DNA from: Maricaulis sp.
GTDB lineage: Bacteria; Pseudomonadota; Alphaproteobacteria; Caulobacterales; Maricaulaceae
Length of the DNA stretch: 64,000 nucleotides
Reading direction: 5' to 3'
Assembly (NCBI RefSeq): GCF_015665295.1
Contig: NZ_JADFAJ010000023.1
Location: 1 to 64,000 of the forward strand
In this document: piece by piece, positions 26,282-35,485 of the stretch
Layout: each line of letters begins with the position of its first letter
How positions within the stretch are numbered: position 1 is the stretch's first letter
Position numbers and translations under genes: made by a program
Notes under the pieces: generated by a model
The model's input: the letters and a program-made list of their open reading frames with translations, nothing else
Databases searched by the model: none
What the model was told of the DNA's origin: nothing

Positions 26282-26332
26282 CTTACAACATTGTCACACC
26301 GATGAACGGCTGACCGACGCGCGCGTCAATCC

Positions 26333-27286
26333 TCAGGCGGCCCGGCGATCGACAAAACCATCGGGTGCGTCCGGGTCGATATCAAACGTGCGCTCCGATT
26401 TGGGCATTGGTCGCCCGGTTTCACCGAAGACGCGGACTTTCAGCTTCACCGCAAAGCTCAGCAGCCGCTTCATCAGAGCGCCCGGCCCGTCCGTGCGGGT
26501 CTCCGTCGGCACATGACCGAACCGGCGGCGCAGGACACCATTGGCGAACAGAACGGCGTTTTGCAGGCGCGATTGCGGCGTGGAAATCTCGAACGGGACC
26601 GAGACATTCACCCCGGACTGGTTCTCGATCCGGTGCGGACCATGCAGGGGCCAGTTGGCCGCCATGCCGGGATGCAGATCAACCGTGAAGGCATCCTTGT
26701 CCCAGGCCGGGTCGAAGGGAATATCCTCGGTCTTGTCGTGATGCAGCACGGCTTCCACATCGTCGGTGTTGAGATAGGGCCGCTTGGGCGGATAGGTGCG
26801 GAAGCGCTTTACGCCGCGCATGTGCCACAGCATGGTTTCCGACACGTCCGAGTGCAGGAAAACCTGTGCCGTCGGCGAGGAGATGAGGATTCCCGCTTCC
26901 GCGACCAGCGGCCGGAAGGACGGGTCGGCCTTTTTCATGTCCGCCAGCATGGCGTCATAGATCGGGCGGTATTCGGGATCCCGGTCCATGGCGTGACGCA
27001 GATTGATCCACAGCTTGCCCTTGCGGACGGCCTCGATCAGCTCCAGCCCGCTCAGAGCACCGGGATCGCCGGCCCGCCAGCTGTCATGGTCGGTGGCGTC
27101 ATCCCCCATTGTGCAGAAATCGATCATGTCGCGCGGATGACGCTCGATCAGCGCCGCCAGGGCGACGTCGGAAAAAGCGTGATGTTCGTGATAGTTGTGG
27201 CGCACGGTCATCGGCTGGTGGCGAAACTTGCGCTTCGCATCATCCGACCAAGTCGACCCGAACTGATCCATATAGGTGTCACGCAT
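26333..27286 (-). CDS. cupin/JmjC-like protein
   Basis: A 317-residue protein with a double-stranded beta-helix of the cupin-like/JmjC type. The putative metal ligands are the His and Asp in VFLHSDVSETMLW and a later His in WPLHGPHRIEN; between them lie MRGVKRFRTYPP and LHPGMAANW, both typical. Such proteins are often Fe(II)/2-oxoglutarate hydroxylases, but the 2-oxoglutarate residues are not certain here. The ATG at 27286 follows GGGAGATGG. A terminator lies downstream. Substrate unknown. Confidence 0.78.
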   Translation of the reverse strand: MRDTYMDQFGSTWSDDAKRKFRHQPMTVRHNYHEHHAFSDVALAALIERHPRDMIDFCTMGDDATDHDSWRAGDPGALSGLELIEAVRKGKLWINLRHAMDRDPEYRPIYDAMLADMKKADPSFRPLVAEAGILISSPTAQVFLHSDVSETMLWHMRGVKRFRTYPPKRPYLNTDDVEAVLHHDKTEDIPFDPAWDKDAFTVDLHPGMAANWPLHGPHRIENQSGVNVSVPFEISTPQSRLQNAVLFANGVLRRRFGHVPTETRTDGPGALMKRLLSFAVKLKVRVFGETGRPMPKSERTFDIDPDAPDGFVDRRAA

Positions 27287-27415
27287 TGATCCATCTCCCG
27301 TGATGTCTCCCCTGAGGGAGCAAGAGATGTGCCGGTTTCGCGTCTGGGGGGATAAGTGGGGCGACGAGCCGTCCGGTCCCGTCGACGATCGACCTGTGGT
27401 CGGTCCTCCCCATTC

Positions 27416-27445
27416 ATGGCTTGCGGGCAGAAGGCCGCAAGCCAT
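27416..27445 (-). terminator. stem-loop downstream of mccA
   Basis: ATGGCTTGCGG pairs with CCGCAAGCCAT (11 perfect pairs, eight-base loop). It lies about 60 bases after the mccA stop. No T run follows on the minus strand, so it may stabilise the 3' end rather than terminate by itself. Confidence 0.5.
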
Positions 27446-27502
27446 CAATGGTTACGTGTGCTCACGCACAGCTCCAAGGCATCAGCGAAGCGATCCGGCG
27501 CG

Positions 27503-29509
27503 TCAGGCCGCCACCACCTCGTCCAGCGCTTCCAGCGCCACCAGGACATCGCCCTCGGCCACCTGACCGCCCGTCTCAACCGTCAGCTCGCCAATCACGC
27601 CGTCGCGCGGTGCGGCCAGGGCGTGTTCCATCTTCATGGCTTCCAGCACGACAAGGGCCTGGCCCTTCTTCACGCTGTCGCCGGCCGTCACATTGACTGC
27701 CAGCACCTTGCCCGGCATCGGCGCCTTGATCACGTCACCGGCCTCCAGCGCGTCGGCAGCGGCTTCTGGGTTTTCATAGGCGAACACCGTCGAGCGGCCC
27801 CGGCACGAGACCAGAACACCGCCCTCGACCGGCTCGCACACCGCTCGCAGATCGTGACCATTGGCGCGTGCCTCGAAGGCATAGCCACGGTCCCGGCTCT
27901 CGATCGCGAGATCGGTCATGCGGGTTGTCTCGGTACCGACGGTGACCTCCAGCGCCCGGCTGCCGCGCTCCAGAATGACCGTGATGACCTCATCCCCCAC
28001 GGCGAAGCGATGGCGCAGCCGCGGCGCCGCGTTGAGGCGCCAGCCATCGGCGGCCTCGAACGGATCAAGCGAGCCGCCGATCACGGGCCGCAGATCCAAA
28101 GCACCGAGCAAGGCGAAGGCCGCATCCACCGGTCGCACCTGGCCCGCAACGAGATCATCGAGATTTTGCTCGATAAAGCCGGTCGACAGGCGCGCCGCGA
28201 GGAATTCCTCGTGCAGGGCGGTGCGGCGCAGGAAGGCGGCATTGGTGCGGACCGGGTAGATCACCAGCTCGTCGATCATGTCGGCAAGGATGTGGGCGGA
28301 CTCGCGACGATTTTCGCCATGCGCAATCAGCTTGGCGATCATCGGATCATAGTGCAGCGACACCTCGCCGCCCTCTTCAACGCCCGTATCGACACGGCGA
28401 CCGGGCCCCGTTTGCGGGAATTCGAGACGCTCCAGCGGACCCGTCGACGGCAGGAAACCAGCCACCGGGTCCTCGGCATAGAGACGCGCTTCCATGGCGT
28501 GGCCGCTCAGGCGGATCGCGTCCTGCTGCGGCACCGAACCGCCCGCGGCGACCTTCAGCTGCAGCTCGACAAGATCGAGGCCGGTGACCATTTCGGTGAC
28601 CGGGTGTTCGACCTGGAGGCGGGTATTCATCTCCATGAAGAAAAAGCCGTCCTCGGAGAGCTCGCCCGACCCGTCGACAATGAATTCAACCGTTCCGGCG
28701 CCGACATAATTGACCGCCTTGGCGGCGTTGATGGCGGCCGAGCACATGGCCTGGCGCACATGCGGCGTCATGCCCGGCGCCGGCGCTTCCTCGATCACTT
28801 TCTGGTGGCGGCGCTGCAAGGAGCAGTCGCGCTCGTAGAGATGGATCACACGGCCGCGGCTGTCACCAAAGACCTGGACCTCGATATGGCGCGGATTGGT
28901 GATGAATTTCTCGATCAGGACGCGGTCATCGCCAAAGCTTTTCGAACTCTCCCGCTTGCAGCTTTCGAGCGCAGCGAGGAAGGCTTCCGCCGCATCGACC
29001 TTGCGCATGCCCTTGCCGCCACCGCCGGCGACCGCCTTGATGAGGACCGGATAGCCGATCCGGCCCGCCTCGTCGGCGAGATGGGCCGGGTCCTGGTTGT
29101 CGCCGTGATAACCCGGTGTGACCGGCACACCGGCCTTCTCCATCAGCGCCTTGGCCTGATCCTTCAGCCCCATGGCCCGGATCGCCTCGGGGGACGGGCC
29201 GACGAAGATGATGTCATTCTTCGCACAGGCCTCGGCAAAGGCGGCGTTCTCCGACAGGAAGCCATAGCCCGGATGGATGGCGTCGGCCCCGGTGACGATG
29301 GCGGCCTCGATGATCTTGTCTCCCAGCAGATAGCTCTCGGAGGCCGGGGCCGGCCCCAGCAGGATCGACTCATCCGCCTCGCGCACATGCGGCGCATCGG
29401 CATCGGCTTCGGAATACACGGCAACCGTGCGGATACCCATGCGCTTGGCGGTCCGCATGACGCGGCGGGCAATTTCGCCGCGATTGGCGATCAGGAGGGT
29501 CTTGATCAT
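27503..29509 (-). CDS. mccA: methylcrotonoyl-CoA carboxylase biotin-carrying subunit
   Basis: A 668-residue acyl-CoA carboxylase alpha subunit with biotin carboxylase (about 1-450), a linker domain and a C-terminal biotin carrier domain whose biotinyl Lys is in VLEAMKMEH. The ATP-grasp loop AVAGGGGKGMR and the FMEMNTRLQVEHPVTE motif are intact. The assignment to leucine breakdown rather than propionyl-CoA comes from the company of mccB, the hydratase and ivd nearby; a second, pccA-like paralogue is at 49455. The ATG at 29509 places IKTLLIANRGEIA at the start. Confidence 0.9.
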   Translation of the reverse strand: MIKTLLIANRGEIARRVMRTAKRMGIRTVAVYSEADADAPHVREADESILLGPAPASESYLLGDKIIEAAIVTGADAIHPGYGFLSENAAFAEACAKNDIIFVGPSPEAIRAMGLKDQAKALMEKAGVPVTPGYHGDNQDPAHLADEAGRIGYPVLIKAVAGGGGKGMRKVDAAEAFLAALESCKRESSKSFGDDRVLIEKFITNPRHIEVQVFGDSRGRVIHLYERDCSLQRRHQKVIEEAPAPGMTPHVRQAMCSAAINAAKAVNYVGAGTVEFIVDGSGELSEDGFFFMEMNTRLQVEHPVTEMVTGLDLVELQLKVAAGGSVPQQDAIRLSGHAMEARLYAEDPVAGFLPSTGPLERLEFPQTGPGRRVDTGVEEGGEVSLHYDPMIAKLIAHGENRRESAHILADMIDELVIYPVRTNAAFLRRTALHEEFLAARLSTGFIEQNLDDLVAGQVRPVDAAFALLGALDLRPVIGGSLDPFEAADGWRLNAAPRLRHRFAVGDEVITVILERGSRALEVTVGTETTRMTDLAIESRDRGYAFEARANGHDLRAVCEPVEGGVLVSCRGRSTVFAYENPEAAADALEAGDVIKAPMPGKVLAVNVTAGDSVKKGQALVVLEAMKMEHALAAPRDGVIGELTVETGGQVAEGDVLVALEALDEVVAA

Positions 29510-29563
29510 GAGCCTGTCATCCCAAAGGTCAGTGGTGTGGTCGGTCATTTGGTCGTCGAGTGG

Positions 29564-30361
29564 TCAGTCCGCGATCCGTGACGGATCCTTGCGCCGGTAT
29601 TGCACAGCCGCCACCAGCACGAAACTGATGATCATCAGGAGATACCATGAGCCGAGCTTGGCGAGGGAGACCATGTGCCAATCCACCGCCTGTCCCGGAT
29701 AGGACCAGGCGCGGGCGAAGGTTCCCAGGTTTTCGGCAAGCCAGATGAAGAGTGCGACCAGCAGGAAGCCGATCACCAGCGGCATGGGTCGATGGGCTTC
29801 GTCGGGCCGGAACCGGACCACGCAACGCCCATAGATCGCGACCGTCGCAATGAACAGGAAAAAGCGGATATCCGGTCCGTAGTGATGCGTGAAGAAATTA
29901 ATGTAAATCGCTGCAGCCAAAGCAGATTGTAGCCACAGATTCGGGAATCGGTCGAACCGGAACTCGAAGATCCGCCAGACCCGTGCGAGATAGGACCCGA
30001 CGGCCGCATACATGAAGCCGGAAAAGAGCGGCACGCCGGCAATCCGAAGGAAACTCTCCTCCGGATAGACCCAGCTGCCGGCCTGGGTCTTGAAGATTTC
30101 CATCACCGTGCCGACGATATGGAAGATGGCGATGACCTTGGCCTCTTCCAGGGTTTCCAGCCGGGTGACCAGCAGGGCGATCTGGATACCGAGCGCCGCC
30201 AGGGTGATGAAGTCATATCGTGCGAGCGCGAAGTCGGCCGGGTACCAGAGGAAGGTCGCCAGCAGCAAGGCGAGCATCAGGCCTCCGAACAGACAGGCCC
30301 AGGCCTGCTTGATGCCGAAGCTGACAAACTCGAACACGCCCAGCGTCCACGGCCCGCGCAC
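29564..30361 (-). CDS. DUF817 membrane protein
   Basis: A protein of about 265 residues with seven or eight membrane helices, belonging to the DUF817 family (FGIKQAWACLFGGLMLALLL, IFHIVGTVMEIFKTQAGSWVYPE, HHYGPDIRFFLF). The function is unknown. The start is uncertain: GTG at 30361 is the first standard one, yet the frame stays open back to the stop of the hydratase gene and the intervening ARRAALRAWF looks family-like. A non-standard start with the GGAGG near 30430 is possible. Confidence 0.8.
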   Translation of the reverse strand: MRGPWTLGVFEFVSFGIKQAWACLFGGLMLALLLATFLWYPADFALARYDFITLAALGIQIALLVTRLETLEEAKVIAIFHIVGTVMEIFKTQAGSWVYPEESFLRIAGVPLFSGFMYAAVGSYLARVWRIFEFRFDRFPNLWLQSALAAAIYINFFTHHYGPDIRFFLFIATVAIYGRCVVRFRPDEAHRPMPLVIGFLLVALFIWLAENLGTFARAWSYPGQAVDWHMVSLAKLGSWYLLMIISFVLVAAVQYRRKDPSRIAD

Positions 30362-30433
30362 GAACCAGGCCCGCAGCGCCGCGCGGCGGGCATGCAGCCA
30401 GGCGCGGGGATCGCGAAGCGGGGCCAGAGCCTC

Positions 30434-31228
30434 CTACTCCGCCCAGACCGGCTTGCGACGCTCGAGGAAGGCGCTGAGGCCCTCCTTGCCCTCCTCCGAG
30501 GCCCGGCGCCGGGCAATCGCCTTGGCGGTAAGCACGGCGAGGCCATGATTGATCTCCTGGCCCGTGACGTCATCAACCAGCTTCTTGGCGTCCGCGACGG
30601 CGCCTGGCGCCGCCGAGAAGGCCAGCTTGGCGATATGTTCTTCCATCAGCGCCATCTCGTCCTCATTCTCGACGACATATTGGGCGAGCCCGATCTGGTG
30701 CGCGAAATTGCCGTCAAAACCCTCGCCCGAGGCAAACAGGGCGCGGGCCCAGCGCGGGCCGATGGCGCGTATGACGAAGGGCGAGATCGTCGCCGGGGTC
30801 AGGCCCAGGCGCACTTCGGAGAAACGGATCTTGGCGTCCTTCATGACAATGCCGACATCGCAGGCGGCCAACAGGCCGGCGCCGCCGCCCATCGCCGCGC
30901 CCTGGACCAGGGCGACCGTCATCTGTGGCAGGTCATAGAGGCGCTTGAGCATGGTGGCGAGCGCCATCGCATCCTCTTCATTGTCGGCCTCAGTGTAATG
31001 CGCCGCCGCCTTCATCCACTCCAGATCGGCGCCGGCAGAGAAACTGCCGCCATTCCCCCGCAGGAAAACGATGCGGACCTCATCGCCATTGGCGCGCAAG
31101 GTCTCGAATGTATCGGAAAGCCGGGCGATCACCTCGGCATTGAAGGCATTGTGCTTGTCGGGACGGTTGAGCGTGACCACGGCCACTCCGGCCGGGCTGA
31201 CATCGAGCAGGACGGGGGCGTCAGTCAT
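30434..31228 (-). CDS. liuC: methylglutaconyl-CoA hydratase (enoyl-CoA hydratase family)
   Basis: A 264-residue crotonase-fold enzyme. The SFSAGADLEWMK oxyanion region is typical of 3-methylglutaconyl-CoA hydratases of the leucine pathway (LiuC/GnyH), as is the AAMGGGAGLLAACDVGIV segment and the C-terminal SAFLERRKPVW. It would hydrate 3-methylglutaconyl-CoA to HMG-CoA, the step after MCC. It lies just upstream of the DUF817 gene. A generic enoyl-CoA hydratase is the alternative. Confidence 0.85.
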   Translation of the reverse strand: MTDAPVLLDVSPAGVAVVTLNRPDKHNAFNAEVIARLSDTFETLRANGDEVRIVFLRGNGGSFSAGADLEWMKAAAHYTEADNEEDAMALATMLKRLYDLPQMTVALVQGAAMGGGAGLLAACDVGIVMKDAKIRFSEVRLGLTPATISPFVIRAIGPRWARALFASGEGFDGNFAHQIGLAQYVVENEDEMALMEEHIAKLAFSAAPGAVADAKKLVDDVTGQEINHGLAVLTAKAIARRRASEEGKEGLSAFLERRKPVWAE

Positions 31229-31351
31229 GGCAATCTCCGCAGGCAGGACTGTATGAAATCAGTCCCCTAGGCTTAAGCCTACCGGCGCCTGGCAACAAGG
31301 CGTGTGATCATTTTCAAAAGAATGCAGGCCTGTGAGGTGCGGACGAAGAAA

Positions 31352-31381
31352 AGCGGGCCGCCGGTCGCCCGACAGCCCGCT
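31352..31381 (-). terminator. terminator after the small membrane protein gene
   Basis: AGCGGGC pairs with GCCCGCT and an inner GTCG/CGAC stem-like pair; on the minus strand it is followed by TTTTCTTC. It lies about 50 bases past the stop at 31430. Confidence 0.65.
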
Positions 31382-31429
31382 CTTGCCCCCAGCCCGGCAG
31401 CGCTTTTACGCCGCCGGAAGATGCCGCGA

Positions 31430-31822
31430 TCAATCGCCGCGGAAGATCAGGCCCTTGATCATCGACAGGATGATGATGGCCACGAAATAGCCGATCGCCA
31501 ATGCGCCGAGATAGAGGAGATAGGGCGTCTGGGTGAATTGCGCACCGAAGGCCGCGATGTCGAAATCGCCTGCTCCGCCGCCACGCACCATGGGCATCAC
31601 CACATCAACAATGACGTGGATGATCACACCGACGACGGTAAAGATCAGGATGGCGCCAAATTCCCGCATCAGGAGCGCCAGCACGAGCGCGATCACGCCC
31701 AGCTGAATTCCCAGCGGCATCCAGTTCACCACCGTGCCGTCACCGGCATGGGCCACCAAGCCCGGCATGAAGAAATCAATCGCGGGCTGAATGTAGCCCA
31801 TGATCTGGTCAAGAAATTCCAT
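31430..31822 (-). CDS. small membrane protein, paralogue A
   Basis: A 130-residue protein with an amphipathic start (MEFLDQIMGYIQPAIDFF), three membrane helices (about 38-56, 58-80, 104-125) and a basic end. It shares organisation with the next gene: an EFL[DE]Q start, an [IV]IVVG.VI.H[IV] helix and a final VG.L..GY.V.I helix. No known family. A single ATG at 31822 follows AGGGGA. A terminator is downstream, so the two paralogues form a short unit or separate genes. Confidence 0.75.
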   Translation of the reverse strand: MEFLDQIMGYIQPAIDFFMPGLVAHAGDGTVVNWMPLGIQLGVIALVLALLMREFGAILIFTVVGVIIHVIVDVVMPMVRGGGAGDFDIAAFGAQFTQTPYLLYLGALAIGYFVAIIILSMIKGLIFRGD

Positions 31823-31943
31823 TACGCGGTCCCCTTCCGCAAACAAACGCTACGCTCACCTTACCCCAAGACGGGCGTCTAGTGTTAACGTTCTAGTGAA
31901 TTTTTCGTCTTGGAAAGCGAGTTCTCCTGACAGGCGAGTTTTA

Positions 31944-32264
31944 TTAATTTTTTGTGACAATCCGCTTGATCACGAACAGAATTCCGATCACCACGAGATA
32001 TCCGACAAACAGCACCCCGACCTCACGCCAGAAATACGCTTCCAGGAGCGGTGGCAGGTTGAACCCGCCGACCTCTGCAATAACGGGCGCAAGGCTTTCC
32101 AGCACGATATGGGCGATGACGGCACCACCCGCCACCACAATGAGGCGCGACCATTTTGACAGGACCAAGGTCGCTACGGCCGCAATGAGCAGGCCAAGCA
32201 CCGCATTGACCTCGGCAAAGCCCTCACGGGCCAGGCTGAGAAATTGTTCCAGAAACTCCGGCAC
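31944..32264 (-). CDS. small membrane protein, paralogue B
   Basis: A 106-residue protein with three membrane helices and a C-terminal Lys-rich end (VIKRIVTKN). It resembles the gene that follows it (31430-31822) in its EFLEQ start and in the helix VVAGGAVIAHIVLESLAPVI. I set the start at the GTG at 32264 because it aligns with the paralogue and follows GGGGGGCAGG; a TTG 24 bases upstream is possible. Function unknown. Confidence 0.7.
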   Translation of the reverse strand: MPEFLEQFLSLAREGFAEVNAVLGLLIAAVATLVLSKWSRLIVVAGGAVIAHIVLESLAPVIAEVGGFNLPPLLEAYFWREVGVLFVGYLVVIGILFVIKRIVTKN

Positions 32265-32365
32265 TTGAACCTGCCCCCCGACAGTCAATCAACTGACAGA
32301 GAGGTTAACAGGATCAAGTCGGATGTCACGCGAAGCGTGCTCAGTGGTCCACCCCGCCCGACCGG

Positions 32366-33007
32366 TCAGCTGGCGGCAATCTCGATCATGACCTCATTGC
32401 GTCGAAAGGGCGTGGGAATCCAGGGCGGATCATAACGCGCATAAACCGGGTCACCGATCCGCTCATAGCCCCCGGCATCCAGATAGGCGACCAGTTCGCG
32501 GTACCTCGCTTCGAAGCGGGAATCAGAGGCGCCGCCGGAAAAGCGGATAACCGCCATGCGACGGGCCGGGACTTCACGGATTTGGACCTGCGGATCATTG
32601 GGGATGGGCAGCGTGTCCAGGCTCCACTCATCCGGCATGATGAAGGAGACACGCCAGTCATCCCTTCCCTGCATGGACTGCGTGACCGGCGAGGTCATGG
32701 CGATTTCCTGCGACCGGGTCTGGGTCACCGGCGTCGTCATGGCAATCTCGTCGGCCCCGGCCCCGTCGCGCGCGGTGTTGCCGCCGAAGATGTAATTGGC
32801 GAGCGGTCGAAAGCCGGAATTGCCAGCGCGCGCCATCGAGCCGTTCACCTCCACCGAGGCCGTGATCTGGGGGGCGTAATCACGGATCTCGATCGCACCG
32901 TCGCGCAGGAGCACCGTGTGCGCCGGCTCCTCCGCAGCCCGGGCGGGTGCGGCAAATCCCAGCGACGCAACAGAAAGGGCAATGGCAAGAAAATGGGACG
33001 AGGTCAT
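32366..33007 (-). CDS. SOUL/HEBP-family heme-binding protein, secreted
   Basis: A 213-residue protein with a signal peptide (ALSVASLGFAAPARAA) and a SOUL domain: IEIRDYAPQITASVEV at the start, then EIAMTTPVTQ and EIAMTSPVTQ, the typical repeated MT[ST]PV loop, and RMAVIRFSGGASDSRFEARYREL. SOUL proteins bind heme or tetrapyrroles. Probably periplasmic. No partner gene is evident. Confidence 0.92.
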   Translation of the reverse strand: MTSSHFLAIALSVASLGFAAPARAAEEPAHTVLLRDGAIEIRDYAPQITASVEVNGSMARAGNSGFRPLANYIFGGNTARDGAGADEIAMTTPVTQTRSQEIAMTSPVTQSMQGRDDWRVSFIMPDEWSLDTLPIPNDPQVQIREVPARRMAVIRFSGGASDSRFEARYRELVAYLDAGGYERIGDPVYARYDPPWIPTPFRRNEVMIEIAAS

Positions 33008-33078
33008 GCGCGATCTCCTTTGCCTCAGTCTACGCCCGCCCCGTCGGATCGGATCGGCACCGGTCGCCGGAAAACGGA

Positions 33079-33666
33079 TCAGCGCGCCTGTCGACCGAGT
33101 TTTTCAACCCGGTCCAGCATGGCCTGGCGCGTCTCGGGACCACACGCCCCCACGCCGCCCAAGATGGTGTGATGAACCGGTTTGAAGCCGGACATGCGGA
33201 AAATGCCCGCCTCCAGCCCTTTCAGGCTGTGAGCTCCGAAGAGCAGCCGGTAGGCAAAGCCGGGCATGCCCATCGTCACGATGATGCGGACCGACTTGCC
33301 CCGCATGCGGCGCGCCGGCCATTTGCTGCTGTCACCGCCGGTATCGAGGAAAAAACCACCACGGCTGACCTGCTCGAGAAAGGCCTTCAGCCGGGCCGGC
33401 ACCGTGCCCAGCCACAATGGATAGACCAGGACGAGATGGTCCGCCGCTCGGATCTTTTCCTGCGCGGCCGCAATCTCGCCTTCCGGTGCCGATGCGAACT
33501 CGGCCTCGCCCGACAGGAACGCGATCGGCACAGCCGCGATATCAATCCGCGAAACGTCATGCCCGGCAGAACAGGCGCCACGCCTGTAGGCCTCGCTCAA
33601 AGCCGCCACAAAGCGCTCCGGCGCGCCGTCGGGATGCCCGTTGATGATGCAGATCGATTTCGCCAT
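33079..33666 (-). CDS. flavodoxin-fold NAD(P)H oxidoreductase
   Basis: A 195-residue protein of the NAD(P)H quinone reductase/flavodoxin_2 family. Marks: ICIINGHPDGAPERF (FMN/FAD phosphate loop), DHLVLVYPLWLGTVPARLKAFLEQVSRGGF, and VTMGMPGFAYRLLFGAHSLKGLE. It would reduce quinones or other electrophiles with NAD(P)H. Its start is near 80 bases upstream of the mccB stop (33748), same strand. Confidence 0.9.
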   Translation of the reverse strand: MAKSICIINGHPDGAPERFVAALSEAYRRGACSAGHDVSRIDIAAVPIAFLSGEAEFASAPEGEIAAAQEKIRAADHLVLVYPLWLGTVPARLKAFLEQVSRGGFFLDTGGDSSKWPARRMRGKSVRIIVTMGMPGFAYRLLFGAHSLKGLEAGIFRMSGFKPVHHTILGGVGACGPETRQAMLDRVEKLGRQAR

Positions 33667-33747
33667 GACCACACCTTGAGTGTGGTTTATCCGATCGCGC
33701 CGACCTGCGCACCGTGACAGGCCGTCACAGGGGAGACCGGACCTCGC

Positions 33748-35355
33748 CTACATCCGGAACACGCCGAACTTCGTTTTCTCGATCGGCGCGTTCAGCGCCG
33801 CCGACAGCGACAAGCCGAGCACGCGCCGCGTGTCGGCCGGGGCGATGATGCCGTCATCCCACATCCGGGCGGTCGAGAAATAGGGATTGCCCTCGGCCTC
33901 ATAGGCCTCGCGCACCGGCGCCTTGAAGGCAGCCTCGTCTTCCAGCGACCAGTCCTCGCCGCGCGCTTCCATGCCGTCGCGCTTGACGGTGGCCAGCACG
34001 GCAGCCGCCTGCTCGCCGCCCATCACCGAGATGCGGGCATTGGGCCACATGAACAGGAAACGCGGGGAATAGGCGCGGCCGCACATGCCGTAATTGCCGG
34101 CGCCATAGGAGCCGCCGATGATCACAGTGAATTTCGGGCCGCGATAGGTCGAGACGGCGGTGACCAGCTTGGCACCATCCTTGGCGATTCCGCCGGCCTC
34201 GTATTTCGAACCGACCATGAAACCGGTGATATTCTGCAGGAAGACAAGCGGAATGCCGCGCTGGGCGCACAGCTCGATGAAATGCGCGCCCTTCTGGGCA
34301 CTTTCCGAGAACAGGATGCCGTTATTGGCGATAATGCCGACCGGCATGCCGTAGAGCCGGGCAAAACCGGTCACCAGGGTCTCGCCATAGAGTTTCTTGA
34401 ACTCGTCGAACTCGGAGCCGTCGACCAGGCGGGCAATGACTTCGCGGACATCATAGGGCGCGCGGATATCGGCCGGGATCACGCCGCCCAGCTCGGCCGG
34501 GTCGTAGGCCGGCTCGCGCGGCTCGGTGACATCGAGGTCGACGCGCTTGACGGTGTTGAGCGTGCCGACAATGCGACGCGCCGTGTGCAGCGCATGCTCG
34601 TCATTGGCCGCATAATGGTCGGCGACGCCGGAGACGCGGGCGTGGACATCGGCCCCGCCCAGATCTTCCGCCGAGATCACCTCGCCCGTCGCCGCCTTCA
34701 CGAGTGGCGGTCCGGCCAGGAAGATGGTGCCCTGCTTGCGCACGATGACCGTCTCGTCGGACATGGCGGGCACATAGGCGCCGCCCGCCGTGCACGAGCC
34801 CATGACCACGGCGATCTGGGGAATGGCCTCGGCTGACATGTTGGCCTGGTTGTAGAAGATGCGGCCGAAATGGTCGCGATCGGGGAAGACCTCGGCCTGG
34901 TGCGGCAGGTTGGCGCCGCCGCTATCGACCAGATAGACACAAGGCAGACGGTTCTGCATGGCGATTTCCTGCGCCCGCAAATGCTTCTTCACCGTCATCG
35001 GATAGTAGGCGCCGCCCTTGATGGTCGGGTCATTGCAGACGACCATCACTTCGCGACCGGAAACGCGGCCGATACCGGCAATCATGCCGGCGCCGTGGAC
35101 ATTGCCCTCATACATGCCGTTCGCCGCCAAAGCCCCGATCTCGAGGAAGGGCGAGCCGGGATCGAGCAGGCGTTCGACGCGGTCGCGGGGCAAAAGCTTG
35201 CCGCGCGACAGGTGTTTCTCGCGCGAACGCTCGGAACCGCCAACGGCTGCCGCGGCGGTACGGACCTCAAGGTCCGCCACCAGCACATCCATGGCGTCGG
35301 CATTCTCGCGGAAGGTGGCGGAACCGGTATCGAGCGCGGAAACAATCTTGGTCAT
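33748..35355 (-). CDS. mccB: methylcrotonoyl-CoA carboxylase carboxyltransferase subunit
   Basis: A 535-residue carboxyltransferase that moves CO2 from biotin to 3-methylcrotonyl-CoA. The sequence carries the MCC-beta signatures [29 protein letters not shown] and [14 protein letters not shown], plus [14 protein letters not shown] and [24 protein letters not shown]; these distinguish it from PccB-type subunits. Length is right. It pairs with mccA, 4 kb away, across several unrelated genes. Confidence 0.95.
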   Translation of the reverse strand: MTKIVSALDTGSATFRENADAMDVLVADLEVRTAAAAVGGSERSREKHLSRGKLLPRDRVERLLDPGSPFLEIGALAANGMYEGNVHGAGMIAGIGRVSGREVMVVCNDPTIKGGAYYPMTVKKHLRAQEIAMQNRLPCVYLVDSGGANLPHQAEVFPDRDHFGRIFYNQANMSAEAIPQIAVVMGSCTAGGAYVPAMSDETVIVRKQGTIFLAGPPLVKAATGEVISAEDLGGADVHARVSGVADHYAANDEHALHTARRIVGTLNTVKRVDLDVTEPREPAYDPAELGGVIPADIRAPYDVREVIARLVDGSEFDEFKKLYGETLVTGFARLYGMPVGIIANNGILFSESAQKGAHFIELCAQRGIPLVFLQNITGFMVGSKYEAGGIAKDGAKLVTAVSTYRGPKFTVIIGGSYGAGNYGMCGRAYSPRFLFMWPNARISVMGGEQAAAVLATVKRDGMEARGEDWSLEDEAAFKAPVREAYEAEGNPYFSTARMWDDGIIAPADTRRVLGLSLSAALNAPIEKTKFGVFRM

Positions 35356-35485
35356 GGAGGCCCCGAAAGCTGCAATCTTGCTGGCTGATTAACCCGCGCA
35401 CCGCGTCGATGGCAAACAATCATGCATCCGAACCCGTGGTTTGCCGCATCATGATGTCGGGAAACGCAAGACCGGGGAGAAATTC

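Noticed and set aside
27356-29581. 741-codon plus-strand frame opposite mccA
   Set aside because: Reads the reverse complement of a complete biotin carboxylase with all its motifs; composition is that of an antisense frame. The same applies to 49374-51209 opposite pccA.
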